A stretch of 64,000 nucleotides of DNA from Agromyces protaetiae (GCF_030866785.1 NZ_CP133018.1:3782001-3846000), one strand, 5' to 3'. Positions 17,350 to 25,593 are shown, numbered from the stretch's first letter. Numbers and translations: made by a program. Notes: generated by a model from the letters alone, not told the origin.

Positions 17350-18481
17350 TAGTAGTGAACGCGCTCCGTCCAGGTGAGCGTTTGATCGATTCGCTTGTAC
17401 GTGCCGAAAAGCTGATTGGACATGTCCATTGGACCCTTGAAATACTCGAAGAAATTCTCGCGATCCCACGGGATTCGCGTGAAACTTTCGATGGTGGTCG
17501 GGTTCGTAACGGTAATCTGCACAATAGCTGCACGTTCCACTGACTGCTCCACGACTTGGAACTCATAGTTGAACGAGCCGGTGAACGCTTCGGGCAGGTT
17601 CCCACCGTGGCCGTTGCTCGCAATGACAATCGCATCACGTACGAACATCTCAGGTGTTACCTCCACAGAGCCGGCCTCCGCACTTTTTCCTTGCCGCAGC
17701 CACTCCTCGATCCTCTCGCGCATTAATCCTGCCGTTTCGCCTAGCATGAAGCGCTTTGCATAGGCGTCCGTGCCGTCGAACCTGTAGTGGCCGTCTGGCC
17801 GCCCAAGCCCAGTCACGAACAAGCCAAAGAGCTCCCACACAGTCTCGTTTGCTTCCCGTTCAGTCGCCGTGATCTCTTCCGCAGCATCACACGCACCAGC
17901 GGAAGGGGCCATACAGCCAGGCGGGGCGACCTCGACCGGCATGGAGATCCGCGTCGCGCGGTCGGCGCGGTCGGCGACCGTTTGGTGTCCGCTCGGGTCT
18001 CGAGGCAGAAGCCCGGTGGGATCGGCGAAGGAGACGGGGTTGTTGTGCGCGTAGGCGTACCCGTTCCACTGTTGTGGGTCCGTGAGGTCGAGGAGTGGGT
18101 CGACGCTGATGAAGGAGCCGACGAGTTCGTCGTAGTAGCGGGCGCCTATCTGGGTGAGCCCGGTGGATTCGTCGCGGGTCTTGCCTAGGAATTGCTTGTC
18201 TCCGGGCACGGTGTTGGCGTGAGAGCTTCCGCGTACGCCGCCGAACGGGGTGGTGTAGAGCCGGGTGACGTCGGACGTGCGGGGGTGTGCGCCGTTGGAG
18301 ATAGCGCCGATGGGTGTGCCGTGGTGGTCGTTCACGAGGGATGTAACGGCGTTGCCCAGTCCGCGGCCCGTTCGCATCGCCACCGTTTGGCTTGAGAAGG
18401 AGTAGTACCTGGTGGCGGTGACCATGCCGGTAACGGAGATGGCGATCTCTTGGCTGCCGGCGTAGATAGTGGTGATTCCAT
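17349..18481 (-). pseudogene. Rhs tip C: core end plus unrecognised toxin domain
   Basis: The frame enters at 18481 (ITTIYAGSQEIAIS), carries the Rhs core end (LGKTRDESTGLTQIGARYYD, NNPVSFADPTG near 18010) and a tip of about 215 residues. The tip ends with EAFTGSFNYEFQVVEQ, TNPTTIESFTRIPWDRENFF and TWTERVHY. It has no known toxin motif that I recognise. The same TTxESFTRIPWxR motif recurs in tip G (28685-29069), which suggests a shared family. The tip itself is intact to its stop, but the piece lacks a start codon and abuts the HTH-less TetR remnant, so it is a silent cassette unless recombined behind a complete core. Confidence 0.75.
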
Positions 18482-18941
18482 ATGGGCAATCGCTCAGGAG
18501 CTTCTTCACAATCAGCGGGAGCAGGTCGAAGCGCTCGCCGAGCACGTGAGGGACCAGCTGCCGAGAGCGTTCGAGAGGCTGCTGTGCTTCTCCGCCGACC
18601 TTTCGGAGCTCCTCATGCGAGATGCGGGCCTTCGGGCCAGCATTCAGCTCTCGACCGAACCCGCGCTCTCGCTGGATCCGGTCTGGAAGCGGTGGGCCGA
18701 TCTCGCTGATGAGCTCGTTGCCAGCGCAGTCGGCGGCACCGAGGCCCTCCGGGTCACGCACCATCTGGGCTCGATCACGGTCACTCTGCTTGTGAGCGCC
18801 TGGCTCCTTGTTCGCGATCAGAATGAGGCAGCGTTGGATGCCATCCTGCAACCACTGTGGTCTGCGCTTGCGGCCGGGATTGTACTGACCGATCGGGAGC
18901 AGTCCGCTCTCGCGTCCGTCGAAACGATCTTCGGGAAATAG
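18480..18941 (+). pseudogene. TetR remnant lacking the DNA-binding domain
   Basis: The C-terminal 153 codons of a TetR gene paralogous to 12449-13096, beginning at the residues matching KWAIAEEIL (here IWAIAQELL). Homology runs to the end (LASVETIFGK) and about 55 bp beyond it. The HTH half is replaced by the 5' end of the Rhs C cassette on the opposite strand. No start codon of its own is credible. It marks a recombination junction. Confidence 0.8.
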
Positions 18942-18989
18942 AACCCCCCTTGGACGCGTTTCGCTTTCGCAACGCGGCCGACCTCAAGT

Positions 18990-19003
18990 GCCAGACGTGT
19001 TCG
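18990..19003 (+). repeat. 14-bp repeat, copy 2
   Basis: GCCAGACGTGTTCG directly downstream of the TetR remnant and upstream of the 3' end of immunity gene F. See the copies at 13152 and 23415. Confidence 0.5.
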
Positions 19004-19028
19004 GCTTCTGCCGCGGCGTCAGTTCCGT

Positions 19029-19364
19029 CTAGTCGAGGCTGGCGTACAAATCTTCACCCGATGGGGTTGCGCTGTACCGGATGGAAACCGCGTTAGCCTC
19101 GGGCGCCTCCCAAGCTCGTTCATCGGTCAGCAGACCAACGGCCAGCTCAGCGTCGATCGCGGCTAAGGCACCGTACGGTTCCTGACAGTGATAGAGCGCC
19201 ACGAGGTCCGATTTCAGCAGATCGATCAGAATCGACCGAGCGCGGACGGCGAGTTCCCGCTCTAGAGCATTCGGATGAAGTGATTTGAGTTGCCACACCG
19301 CCTCCCACAGGCCGGAATAGTCCTCAATCCCTAGCCATAACAGCGCTTTCAAATCCGACATCAT
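19029..19364 (-). CDS. Putative immunity protein F
   Basis: A 111-aa acidic helical protein (LLWLGIEDYSGLWEAVWQL, LYHCQEPYGAL, SIRYSATPSGEDLYASLD). It begins at an ATG overlapping the stop of tip F (ATGA at 19361-19364). Its last 58 bp recur at 27876-27933 beside an IS5 end, so a second copy once existed there. The immunity role is inferred from the overlap and context. Confidence 0.6.
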   Translation of the reverse strand: MMSDLKALLWLGIEDYSGLWEAVWQLKSLHPNALERELAVRARSILIDLLKSDLVALYHCQEPYGALAAIDAELAVGLLTDERAWEAPEANAVSIRYSATPSGEDLYASLD

Positions 19365-19660
19365 CTTTCCCCGAGCACTGGATTACCTTGCAGGGGTATC
19401 CGCTCAACCACTCCATCTCGACTTATCTTCACATAGGGACCCGAGTGAAGTGGGTCGGCATGATTCGGCCAGCCGTTTTCAATGGCGATTGATTCACCGG
19501 GGGCGTCGGGGTTAAGGAATCGAACTCCGGCGCCCTTCTTCAGTGGCTTCTCGGTCCAGGTACTGGGCACCAGATCGCGCACTTCTTGCGAGGTTGCCCC
19601 CCGCAAACTCGACAAATCGTCGAGGCGCCGGTCGATGTTGTCGATCGCGACCGCGTGCTC
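19361..19660 (-). pseudogene. Rhs-type toxin tip F (5' truncated)
   Basis: Only the last 85-100 residues of a secreted toxin tip remain: RGATSQEVRDLVPSTW, KKGAGVRFLNPDAPGES, DPLHSGPYVKISRDG and RIPLQGNPVLGER. The Gly/His/Arg-rich compact pattern is typical of small RNase-like tips in polymorphic toxins, but the exact family is not assigned. There is no Rhs core attached; upstream sequence near 19640-19770 is unrelated. The stop overlaps immunity gene F. Confidence 0.6.
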
Positions 19661-19873
19661 GAACGCGCACGTCGCATCGGGGTGGGCTACCGGATCCTGC
19701 GCGACACCGTGCCGCTGTGACCGAGGACGAAGCCGACGAGATTGTCGCTGACTTCACTAGTCCGTGAAAAGATCCGCCACCGCCTCGGCCACCGCCATAG
19801 AGCTCGCGGGCAAGCCTGATCCCAGTTCGGGCTCAGCCTCGCGCGAGGGCTTGATTGGATAGGCCGCGCATGT

Positions 19874-20500
19874 TCAAGTCCGGGCCTGAGTCACGAACGC
19901 GTGCAATGCGTTCTGGGCGTCCTGGAGCGCCGGCCCGCCCATCGTGAAGATCCTCGGTGCTGTCTCCCGTTGCAGGAGCAGCGGCAACCGGACGGGCTCA
20001 GCGCCGCGGCCCGTCGAGATGACAAGCACCAGGCACTCATTCGCGGTCGTTACGTTGAACGTCTGGCCGATTTCCACCCGCTCGATTGCGCCGACAGGAA
20101 TGACGAGGTTCGGTCCTCGCTCGGCTGGCGCTCGGACAAGCACGGCAGCCGACTTCAACTCGAGCATCATCACGAACGGGACGCGGTCGATCGCACCTTT
20201 GCTCAGGCTCGCTAGGGCGGCCCTCGTCTCCGCTGTCGGACTGAATAGCCAGGCCTGCTCCCCGTGTCGCCTCGCGGCCTCGAGGGCTCGAAGCGGACGT
20301 CCATAGAAGCGCAGGAAGACGGTGTAGGCGAAGAGTGCGAAACCGCATGCGATCGCGATCCATTGCAGGATCACCGACAAAGGGCGGAGGCCGGGATCCT
20401 CGGATCGCAGGCCGATCGCGAACGCCTGACTCGCCACGAAGACGACGAGCATGGCCCCTACGCCGAGTATCCAGCCCGAAGCGCTTCGGCCACCCTTCAT
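19874..20500 (-). CDS. Membrane protein with two N-terminal helices, unknown
   Basis: A 208-aa protein with two membrane helices (about 10-32 and 45-67) and a cytosolic beta-rich part (VPFVMMLELKSAAVLVRAPA, IPVGAIERVEIGQTF) reminiscent of PH-like membrane proteins. The frame is open to 20917, but upstream it is antisense to the TA gene, so ATG 20500 is chosen. Architecture is similar to the protein at 29749-30402, though no sequence identity is claimed. It could be an immunity protein or simple cargo. Confidence 0.5.
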   Translation of the reverse strand: MKGGRSASGWILGVGAMLVVFVASQAFAIGLRSEDPGLRPLSVILQWIAIACGFALFAYTVFLRFYGRPLRALEAARRHGEQAWLFSPTAETRAALASLSKGAIDRVPFVMMLELKSAAVLVRAPAERGPNLVIPVGAIERVEIGQTFNVTTANECLVLVISTGRGAEPVRLPLLLQRETAPRIFTMGGPALQDAQNALHAFVTQART

Positions 20501-20711
20501 GTCGAGCGACGCTACCGCAACCCCGTTAACCCAGCCGAGTTCCGCGTCGCCGCCAACGTACGACGAAATGCCCAATTTCTGAGCATATTGCAATTCTAGT
20601 GTTCGTTTGAGAACATCCAGACGTCGCTGACATAAGCCTCCGCGGTCGGTAGCCGCCGGGTTTCGTTTACACAATGGCGGATTTCGTTTACGATTTGAGG
20701 AGCGAGACGAC
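20501..20711. promoter_or_regulatory. TA promoter region with two direct repeats
   Basis: TTTCGTTTAC occurs at 20661-20670 and 20682-20691, 21 bp apart (two helical turns), directly upstream of the toxin gene. Ribbon-helix-helix antitoxins commonly bind such spaced repeats, so this is a likely autoregulatory operator. GAGGAG at 20696-20701 is the ribosome site. Confidence 0.5.
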
Positions 20712-20972
20712 GTGACGGAGACTCGCGTGCACCCATCCGCGTTGCGGCACGGGTTGAGCGCCGACGAGATCATCGGGCTCTGGTCCGTGGGATTGGAGGA
20801 CACGTGGCTCGACGACCTCGACCCGACGCGGCTCCTGCGGATCAGTCTGGACGAGGCCGGCCGACCGTGGGAACTCGTAGGTCTCGTCTTCGACGGCGGC
20901 GCTCGACACCTCGTCATTCACGCGATGCCGCTACGCAAAGGAACGATCGAACTGATCAGGAGGGCTCGATGA
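20712..20972 (+). CDS. Type II toxin (BrnT/DUF4258-like small toxin)
   Basis: An 86-aa protein (HPSALRHGLSADEIIGLWSV, PTRLLRISLDEAGRPWELV, ARHLVIHAMPLRKGTIELI). It resembles the small actinobacterial toxins that pair with CopG-type antitoxins and have an RNase (RelE/BrnT-like) fold. It starts with GTG 20712 and overlaps the antitoxin by four bases (ATGA). Toxin-first order is as in brnTA. Being 33 bp from the right att-like repeat, the pair probably stabilises the island. The family link is by pattern, not by search. Confidence 0.7.
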   Translation: MTETRVHPSALRHGLSADEIIGLWSVGLEDTWLDDLDPTRLLRISLDEAGRPWELVGLVFDGGARHLVIHAMPLRKGTIELIRRAR

Positions 20973-21235
20973 GCAGAAGCCACGGCACCGTCAACGGCGC
21001 CGAGATCTCCGAAGACGTGATCGACCGCCTCGTCGCAAACGCCGAAGCCGGATTCCCCGGGGTCACGGCACGGCGTGCCGGGCGCCCTACGATGGGCGAG
21101 GGACCGGCGACGACGGTCGCCGTCCGCCTCGACCCCACCCTGCACCAGGCGCTCGTCGAACGCGTCGAAGGTGAGAACTCGAACGCCTCCCAGGTCATTC
21201 GCGACGCACTTCGCGAGTACCTGCACGTAGCGTGA
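20969..21235 (+). CDS. Ribbon-helix-helix antitoxin
   Basis: An 88-aa protein ending in a CopG/Arc-type ribbon-helix-helix (TVAVRLDPTLHQALVERVEG, NASQVIRDALREYL). The basic linker RRAGRPTMGEGPA before it is typical of antitoxins paired with this toxin type. AGGAGGG lies before ATG 20969. It should neutralise the upstream toxin and repress the operon. A decayed relative may be present at 56940-57015. Confidence 0.75.
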   Translation: MSRSHGTVNGAEISEDVIDRLVANAEAGFPGVTARRAGRPTMGEGPATTVAVRLDPTLHQALVERVEGENSNASQVIRDALREYLHVA

Positions 21236-21267
21236 CCTACAACCAGTTCACGCCCGGCCACGCGCCC

Positions 21268-21433
21268 AGTGGTTACTTAATGACCACAAATTCAAGTGCA
21301 CAGTGACTCACCACGGCTCACGCTCCCGCGGAATTCCAGCGATGTGAGCCTCAATGAGCCACCGTGAACCACCACTTGGTAACTTCTGCTTCCCAAGCAG
21401 ATAGCGCGGGTTCGATTCCCGTCATCGGCTCCA
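21268..21433 (+). repeat. Island direct repeat, right copy, ending in tRNA-Gly(CCC) 3' part (att-like)
   Basis: Partner of 9432-9597, same length, 12 substitutions. Again only the 3' part of the tRNA is present, ending CGGCTCCA at 21433. The 11.8 kb between the two copies is the presumed element. Since neither copy has the tRNA 5' half, the intact tRNA-Gly gene should lie outside, most likely to the left of the window. Confidence 0.8.
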
Positions 21434-21590
21434 TGTGCGAAATACCTGGTCACCCTGCTTTTGTTTCTATACAGAGGCATCTTCCATGGGTGTGCGACCA
21501 GGCCGCCTCGCATTCAGTGGCCACGTAGTAGACATAAATTCGCGTGCTGCGCCCATCGCAGGACAGCACGCGCACGCTTCAATCCAGCCG

Positions 21591-21630
21591 AATATAACCT
21601 TGCAGACCCTGTTAGCTGCGGGGTTATATT
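21591..21630 (+). promoter_or_regulatory. Inverted repeat in the AbiE-like promoter
   Basis: AATATAACC (21591-21599) and GGTTATATT (21622-21630) form a perfect 9-bp inverted repeat with a 22-bp centre that itself holds GCAG...CTGC. The right arm includes the -10-like TATATT, six bases before GTG 21637. AbiEi antitoxins are known to repress their own operon by binding inverted repeats; this is a matching candidate. Confidence 0.55.
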
Positions 21631-21636
21631 TTGGGT

Positions 21637-22596
21637 GTGGCCATCGAGTTGGAGCGCGCGAACGATGTCCTCGCTCAGGCGGGGAAGTCGGTTCGTGTCG
21701 CGGGCTCGACGGCACTTCGCATCGATGGCCGCGCGTACGAGGTCAAGGTGCGCAGCCGGCCGTCGCCGGCCGATCTTCGACGGGAGCACAAACGACTCTC
21801 GCAACACGGACCGGCGCTCCGGCTCATGTACGTGGTGCCACGGATTTCACCGGCGCTCGCGGCAGCCGCAGCCGCGTTGCCCGACGTCCTCGTGGTCGGT
21901 GTCGACGATGGGGTGATCATCGAGGACGGCCAGTCCCGCCGGGCCAACAGCGATCCGTCCGAGCTTGCGCCGTCGTCGCCGCCTCGATATGCGTGGGGGC
22001 GGTTCGCGGTGATGCGGGCCCTCGTTCAGCATCCGGGGCGACGTCAGGTCGATCTGGCCGCCATCACCGGTGTGTCCCAGGCCGCCGTATCCAAGGCGCT
22101 CGGCACGATCGGCTCGGTCGCGATTGACGCACGTGCCGGCTCACGTCAGGCCGCCGAGCGGCTCTGGGACCGCTTCCTCGCCGAGTACCCGGGCCCGCGC
22201 GGAATCACCACGAACTGGTACTCCCTCGACCCGCCCACGCATCAGTCCGCACAGGTGCAGGCGAGACATCCGGAAGCCCTGATCTCCGGCGACGCCGGGG
22301 CCGACGAGCTCGCACCCTGGCGCGCCGTCCGACGCGCCAAGATGTACGCCGCCACCGGACTCGAGCTCGCCGAGCTCGGATTCGCAGAGGCAGACCCCGC
22401 CGATGCGACCCTCGCCATGACCGTGCCCGACGATCACACCGTCTTCGCCACAGCCCGCGCCTGGCACCGCAACCCCCGCGCTGCCCTGACCGCCGACCCG
22501 ATGATCGTGGCCTGGGACGTCAGCCGCATCGGCGGCGCCGACGCCGACGAAGCCGCCGCAAAACTCAGAGCACTCGCGTTCGAGGCATGGCCGTGA
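21637..22596 (+). CDS. AbiEi-like antitoxin / HTH regulator
   Basis: About 319 aa. The middle holds a winged or plain HTH (RRQVDLAAITGVSQAAVSKAL); the C-terminal two-thirds is a larger domain as in AbiEi-type antitoxins of type IV systems. It overlaps a nucleotidyltransferase-like gene by 10 bp, the normal AbiEi-AbiEii order. The start is uncertain: TTG 21631 or GTG 21637; GTG is preferred because TATATT ends six bases before it (leaderless). The family call rests on order, HTH and partner, so it is moderate. Expected role: toxin neutralisation and autoregulation in phage defence or stability. Confidence 0.6.
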   Translation: MAIELERANDVLAQAGKSVRVAGSTALRIDGRAYEVKVRSRPSPADLRREHKRLSQHGPALRLMYVVPRISPALAAAAAALPDVLVVGVDDGVIIEDGQSRRANSDPSELAPSSPPRYAWGRFAVMRALVQHPGRRQVDLAAITGVSQAAVSKALGTIGSVAIDARAGSRQAAERLWDRFLAEYPGPRGITTNWYSLDPPTHQSAQVQARHPEALISGDAGADELAPWRAVRRAKMYAATGLELAELGFAEADPADATLAMTVPDDHTVFATARAWHRNPRAALTADPMIVAWDVSRIGGADADEAAAKLRALAFEAWP

Positions 22597-23354
22597 TCCG
22601 ACGCACCGTCCACACCGTCTCGACCTCCAACGCCGACGACGCCGCGTTCGGCGCGCTCGCTGACGCATCCAAGATGCTCGATGGCGCATCCGATGCCCGT
22701 ATCGTGGGCGGCCAGATGGTCGCGCTGCTGCTCGCCGCGTTCCCCACCCCGGACGCGATCATCCGACGAACCGCCGACGCTGACCTCGCGATCTCGACCA
22801 CGCTCGCAACGGCGGGAACCCTGCATGACCAGCTCACCGCAGCAGGCTACGAAGCCACCGCCGGCAACAGCTACGCCAAGCAGGACCAGACGATCGACCT
22901 CCTAGTCCCCTCCCGAGCTGGAACCTTCACCAGAGCAGAGCACGGCGGCCGAACCTTCGACGCCGCACCAGGCCTCAGCCTCGCCCTCGCAGCCGACCCG
23001 ATCGAGCTCGACGTCACCGTCATCCTCCGCGACGGCTCGGCCCTGCGCCTCAACACCCGCCTCCCAACGCCCGAGATCGCAACCGTGCTGAAGGCGTACG
23101 CCTCAAGATCCCGCGCCGCTGTGAAGGACGCGGTCGATCTGCACAATCTGCTCTCCATCGCCGACGCGCACCCGCCAACCGAGATCGGCGGGTGGTCACT
23201 CACCGAACCCGCGCTCAGCGGCAGCCGGCGGGACGCCGCCCGCATCCTGAACGCCCTCGCCACGCGCGCCCGTCGAGACCCGACGCTCCGCGCGTCCGGA
23301 GTCAACCCTGCACGACTGAGCGCACTCATCCAACGACACGTCGCCCCACAGTAG
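22587..23354 (+). CDS. AbiEii-like nucleotidyltransferase toxin
   Basis: A 255-aa protein with a minimal nucleotidyltransferase signature: ARIVGGQMVALLLAAF, then IIRRTADADLAIS (the T-x-D-x-D acidic pair) and a third strand LDVTVILRDG. This is the arrangement of AbiEii/DUF1814-type enzymes. Activity would be transfer of nucleotides to an RNA target. It overlaps the preceding gene, so they are coupled. It is intact, unlike much of the surrounding Rhs material. Confidence 0.65.
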   Translation: MAVIRRTVHTVSTSNADDAAFGALADASKMLDGASDARIVGGQMVALLLAAFPTPDAIIRRTADADLAISTTLATAGTLHDQLTAAGYEATAGNSYAKQDQTIDLLVPSRAGTFTRAEHGGRTFDAAPGLSLALAADPIELDVTVILRDGSALRLNTRLPTPEIATVLKAYASRSRAAVKDAVDLHNLLSIADAHPPTEIGGWSLTEPALSGSRRDAARILNALATRARRDPTLRASGVNPARLSALIQRHVAPQ

Positions 23355-23704
23355 GCCGCATCCCTCGGAGACCTCGCCCCACCCGACAGGCCCCATCGTC
23401 GACAGCCCTCGAGCGCCAGACGTGTTCGCCTTCCCTGCACATATGAGCGGCGTCCGCCTTTCTCGCTCTTGCGCTGGACGCTGTTAGCAGGCTGCATCTC
23501 GGTCCGGCACTCGCTCGCACGGAGCCACAATCGAACGCTCGCGAGCATCGAACCGAGTACGCTCGCCATTACGCTTTCTGCTGCCCGAACCGGCGTGTCT
23601 CCGACGAACAAGAACTCGACCTCACGTCCGCGATCACCTGCCGCATCGAATCCGTCCCCGTCACCACCAATACTGCAAGTTCACACAGCGCACTGGAGGC
23701 CCAC
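23355..23704. other. Gap with no gene, containing the third 14-bp repeat
   Basis: No credible ORF. GCCAGACGTGTTCG recurs at 23415-23428, here without a TetR gene. The rest looks like eroded accessory sequence. Confidence 0.45.
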
Positions 23705-24028
23705 ATGCCCGGACTCGCCGAGACGAACAGGATCGATCTCATTGCTCAGGACGCTGACGGCACGTACCTGCTCATCATGGTCGAAGATCGCCGCTGGGGC
23801 GTCGATCCCGACCAGGCTAGGCAGCTGCAAGAAAAGGTCAACACATACGCTGGCTACGTGCTCGATGGAAGCCTCTCCAAGCAGTATCCCGAAACCGCCA
23901 GTGGACCGATCCGGATACGTCTCGACTGCGCTGAAGCGCCGGCCGGGCACATTGCGCATATTGCGGCGCACTCCGTCAGCCAGCTCGCCGCCCACGGAAT
24001 CGACTTCCAGGTCAACCCGAAGAGCTGA
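23705..24028 (+). CDS. DUF6572-like small protein
   Basis: A 107-aa protein: NRIDLIAQDADGTYLLIMVE, RQLQEKVNTYAGYVLDG, then IRIRLDCAEAPAGHIAHI. The N-terminal strand pattern and QEKVNTY helix resemble DUF6572 proteins, which are often found among polymorphic toxin loci. This assignment is from memory of the pattern. It is on the plus strand, opposite to the Rhs tips. Role unknown. Confidence 0.55.
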   Translation: MPGLAETNRIDLIAQDADGTYLLIMVEDRRWGVDPDQARQLQEKVNTYAGYVLDGSLSKQYPETASGPIRIRLDCAEAPAGHIAHIAAHSVSQLAAHGIDFQVNPKS

Positions 24029-24412
24029 GCGCGAGCCGTCTGCGGAATGCAACGACAAACGAGCGCAATTCAACAGCAGCCGCGTCATCGCGATCGCCCA
24101 CACCCGCCTCGGCGGCGTCAGCGAGCCTGACCGCGCGATCGACGTCGCCAGCAAGCTTCCAGGCGACGGGTTGTCGGTAGCAAGCTGGTGCTCGAACCCC
24201 AGCCCTTGGTCCAGGAGGTCGCACAATGCCGTCAACGACGCGTTCGACTGCTTCGGCACCTGGGCGAGTTCCATCTATGCGCTCGGTTCGCGGAGCAGAT
24301 AGCCGTTCCGGGCGCGACCATTGTCCGGATTGTCAGCGTGGCAGCGTCTACCGGTCCGCTGCTAGGAGCAGTGCCCCTTAGCGTCGAGTAGCGCGGTGGC
24401 CCGGCCCCTCCC
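24029..24412. other. Gap with possible decayed gene
   Basis: Minus-strand frames here give partial sensible stretches in two different registers (LTALCDLLDQGLGFEHQL, then ADAAEAGVGDRDDAAAVELR), which suggests a frameshifted remnant, but no family can be named. Confidence 0.3.
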
Positions 24413-24700
24413 TCAGTCTGACTCTTTCCTCATGTAAACACCCTCTTCGCCGTCTTGTAGCTGAAGGCGAGTGGTCATGGGCACCCATTCGCAGTCAGCC
24501 TCGACCGTGACGAAATCCTCGAAGTCCGCAATCACGTACGTCTCCGCCAACGCGACATTCTCGCGATCGTCTTCACTCGGATCGTTTTCGAATATGAATC
24601 GTAGGCGTATGGTCGGCTTTCGAGCCGCCACTGCCACGCCACGCAGATTCGGGGTGACTAGACCCAAAAGAGCGCCCTGAACTGAGAGCAGAACGCGCAC
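24413..24700 (-). CDS. Putative immunity protein D
   Basis: A 95-aa paralogue of immunity protein B (IRLRFIFENDPSEDD, LAETYVIADFEDFV, GVYMRKESD). It begins with GTG 24700; the ATG seen in copy B is out of frame here because of a small indel. It follows tip D by 12 bp. The two proteins differ mainly near the N-terminus and around residues 70-85, which may reflect matching to different toxin variants. Confidence 0.6.
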   Translation of the reverse strand: MRVLLSVQGALLGLVTPNLRGVAVAARKPTIRLRFIFENDPSEDDRENVALAETYVIADFEDFVTVEADCEWVPMTTRLQLQDGEEGVYMRKESD

Positions 24701-24712
24701 ACGAAAGCCTAC

Positions 24713-25525
24713 TCATTCGATCGGCCTGCTCGGAACCACGTGAATTCCTTTCTTTCCGTAATGAGTGATGCCTCTCGTCGTTTCAGTGATCGCCCCAGTA
24801 TTTCTATCAACGAACCGCCCAATTGGTTCGCCGAAGTCCACGCGTTCCCTCGAACCTGGGTGCCCGACAGGCAGCTTTCCAACCGGTGTCCCGGTACCCG
24901 CGTGCCGGGCGAGCAGTCTGGGATCAGCCGTCAACACGCTCTTTCTCGGATCGACGTTGAAATGGTCCGGGAAGTGCTTTTCCTGCTGGCCCCAATTCAC
25001 GGCTGGCGCAAACGGATCTCCGTTGACCATCTCGCTCGCGTCAAGGGTGCGATCAGCCGATTCTTCCCAGTCGGAGCAATCCAGCACGATGGGCGGACAG
25101 CCGTCCATGTCTGGCGGAGCCGGCGTGCTCTGTTCACCTAGCGCCTGTTCGTTGGAGTTTGCGCAGCTTTCGGTTGAAGAACCGCACATCATGAGCACGC
25201 CGCCGAGCGCGCCCCCAAAGCCAAGCAGTCTGCCGACTGCGCCCCACGTTATTTCAGTGAGCCACGAGGCTCCTCCGGCCGCAGCGAGGGGGACCGCTAC
25301 TACGCTCGCGCCGGCCACGGGAAGATCTATGGTGGCGGGCGCCTGTTTGTGCTTGGCACGGTCGGCCATGGCGCGATCCATGCTGTCGAAGGTTGCGCTC
25401 GAGTAGCCCTGGGGCAGAAGTCCGGTGGGATCGGTGAACGAGACTGGATTGTTGTGCGCGTACGCGTAGCCGTTCCGCTGTTGCGGGTCTGTCAGATCGA
25501 GCAGCGGGTCGACGCTGATGAATGA
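24713..25525 (-). pseudogene. Rhs tip D: core end plus intact Ntox50-type toxin
   Basis: The frame enters at about 25525 with the Rhs core end (FISVDPLLDLTDPQQRNGYA, NNPVSFTDPTG), then a linker with a hydrophobic stretch and a Cys-containing segment, and a C-terminal domain of about 95 residues matching Ntox50: QQEKHFPDH, ADPRLLARHAGTG, RERVDFGEPIGRFVD, GITHYGKKGIHVVPSRP. Ntox50 is an RNase fold of the BECR group. The toxin part is unbroken. The core carries W to R in QQWNGY and stops abruptly at 25525, so the cassette has no start and is presumably silent. Confidence 0.8.
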
Positions 25526-25593
25526 TCAGCGCCGTTCACATCGGAGGACACCGCGCTCCCCCACCACCAGCGACTTGACCGGGGAGAGCCGTC

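Noticed and set aside
18482..18851. N-terminal 120 codons of the open frame leading into Rhs C
   Set aside because: They are antisense to the TetR remnant; true Rhs coding starts at the junction near 18481.
19620..19767. Plus-strand short frames (ending RILRDTVPL, then TEDEADEIVADF)
   Set aside because: They look like fragments of real genes but are too short to assign and overlap tip F; not annotated.
20578..20620. LexA/SOS-like box (GTTC-N6-GAAC)
   Set aside because: Arm orientation and spacing do not fit the actinobacterial SOS consensus, and it lies behind the 5' end of an unrelated gene.
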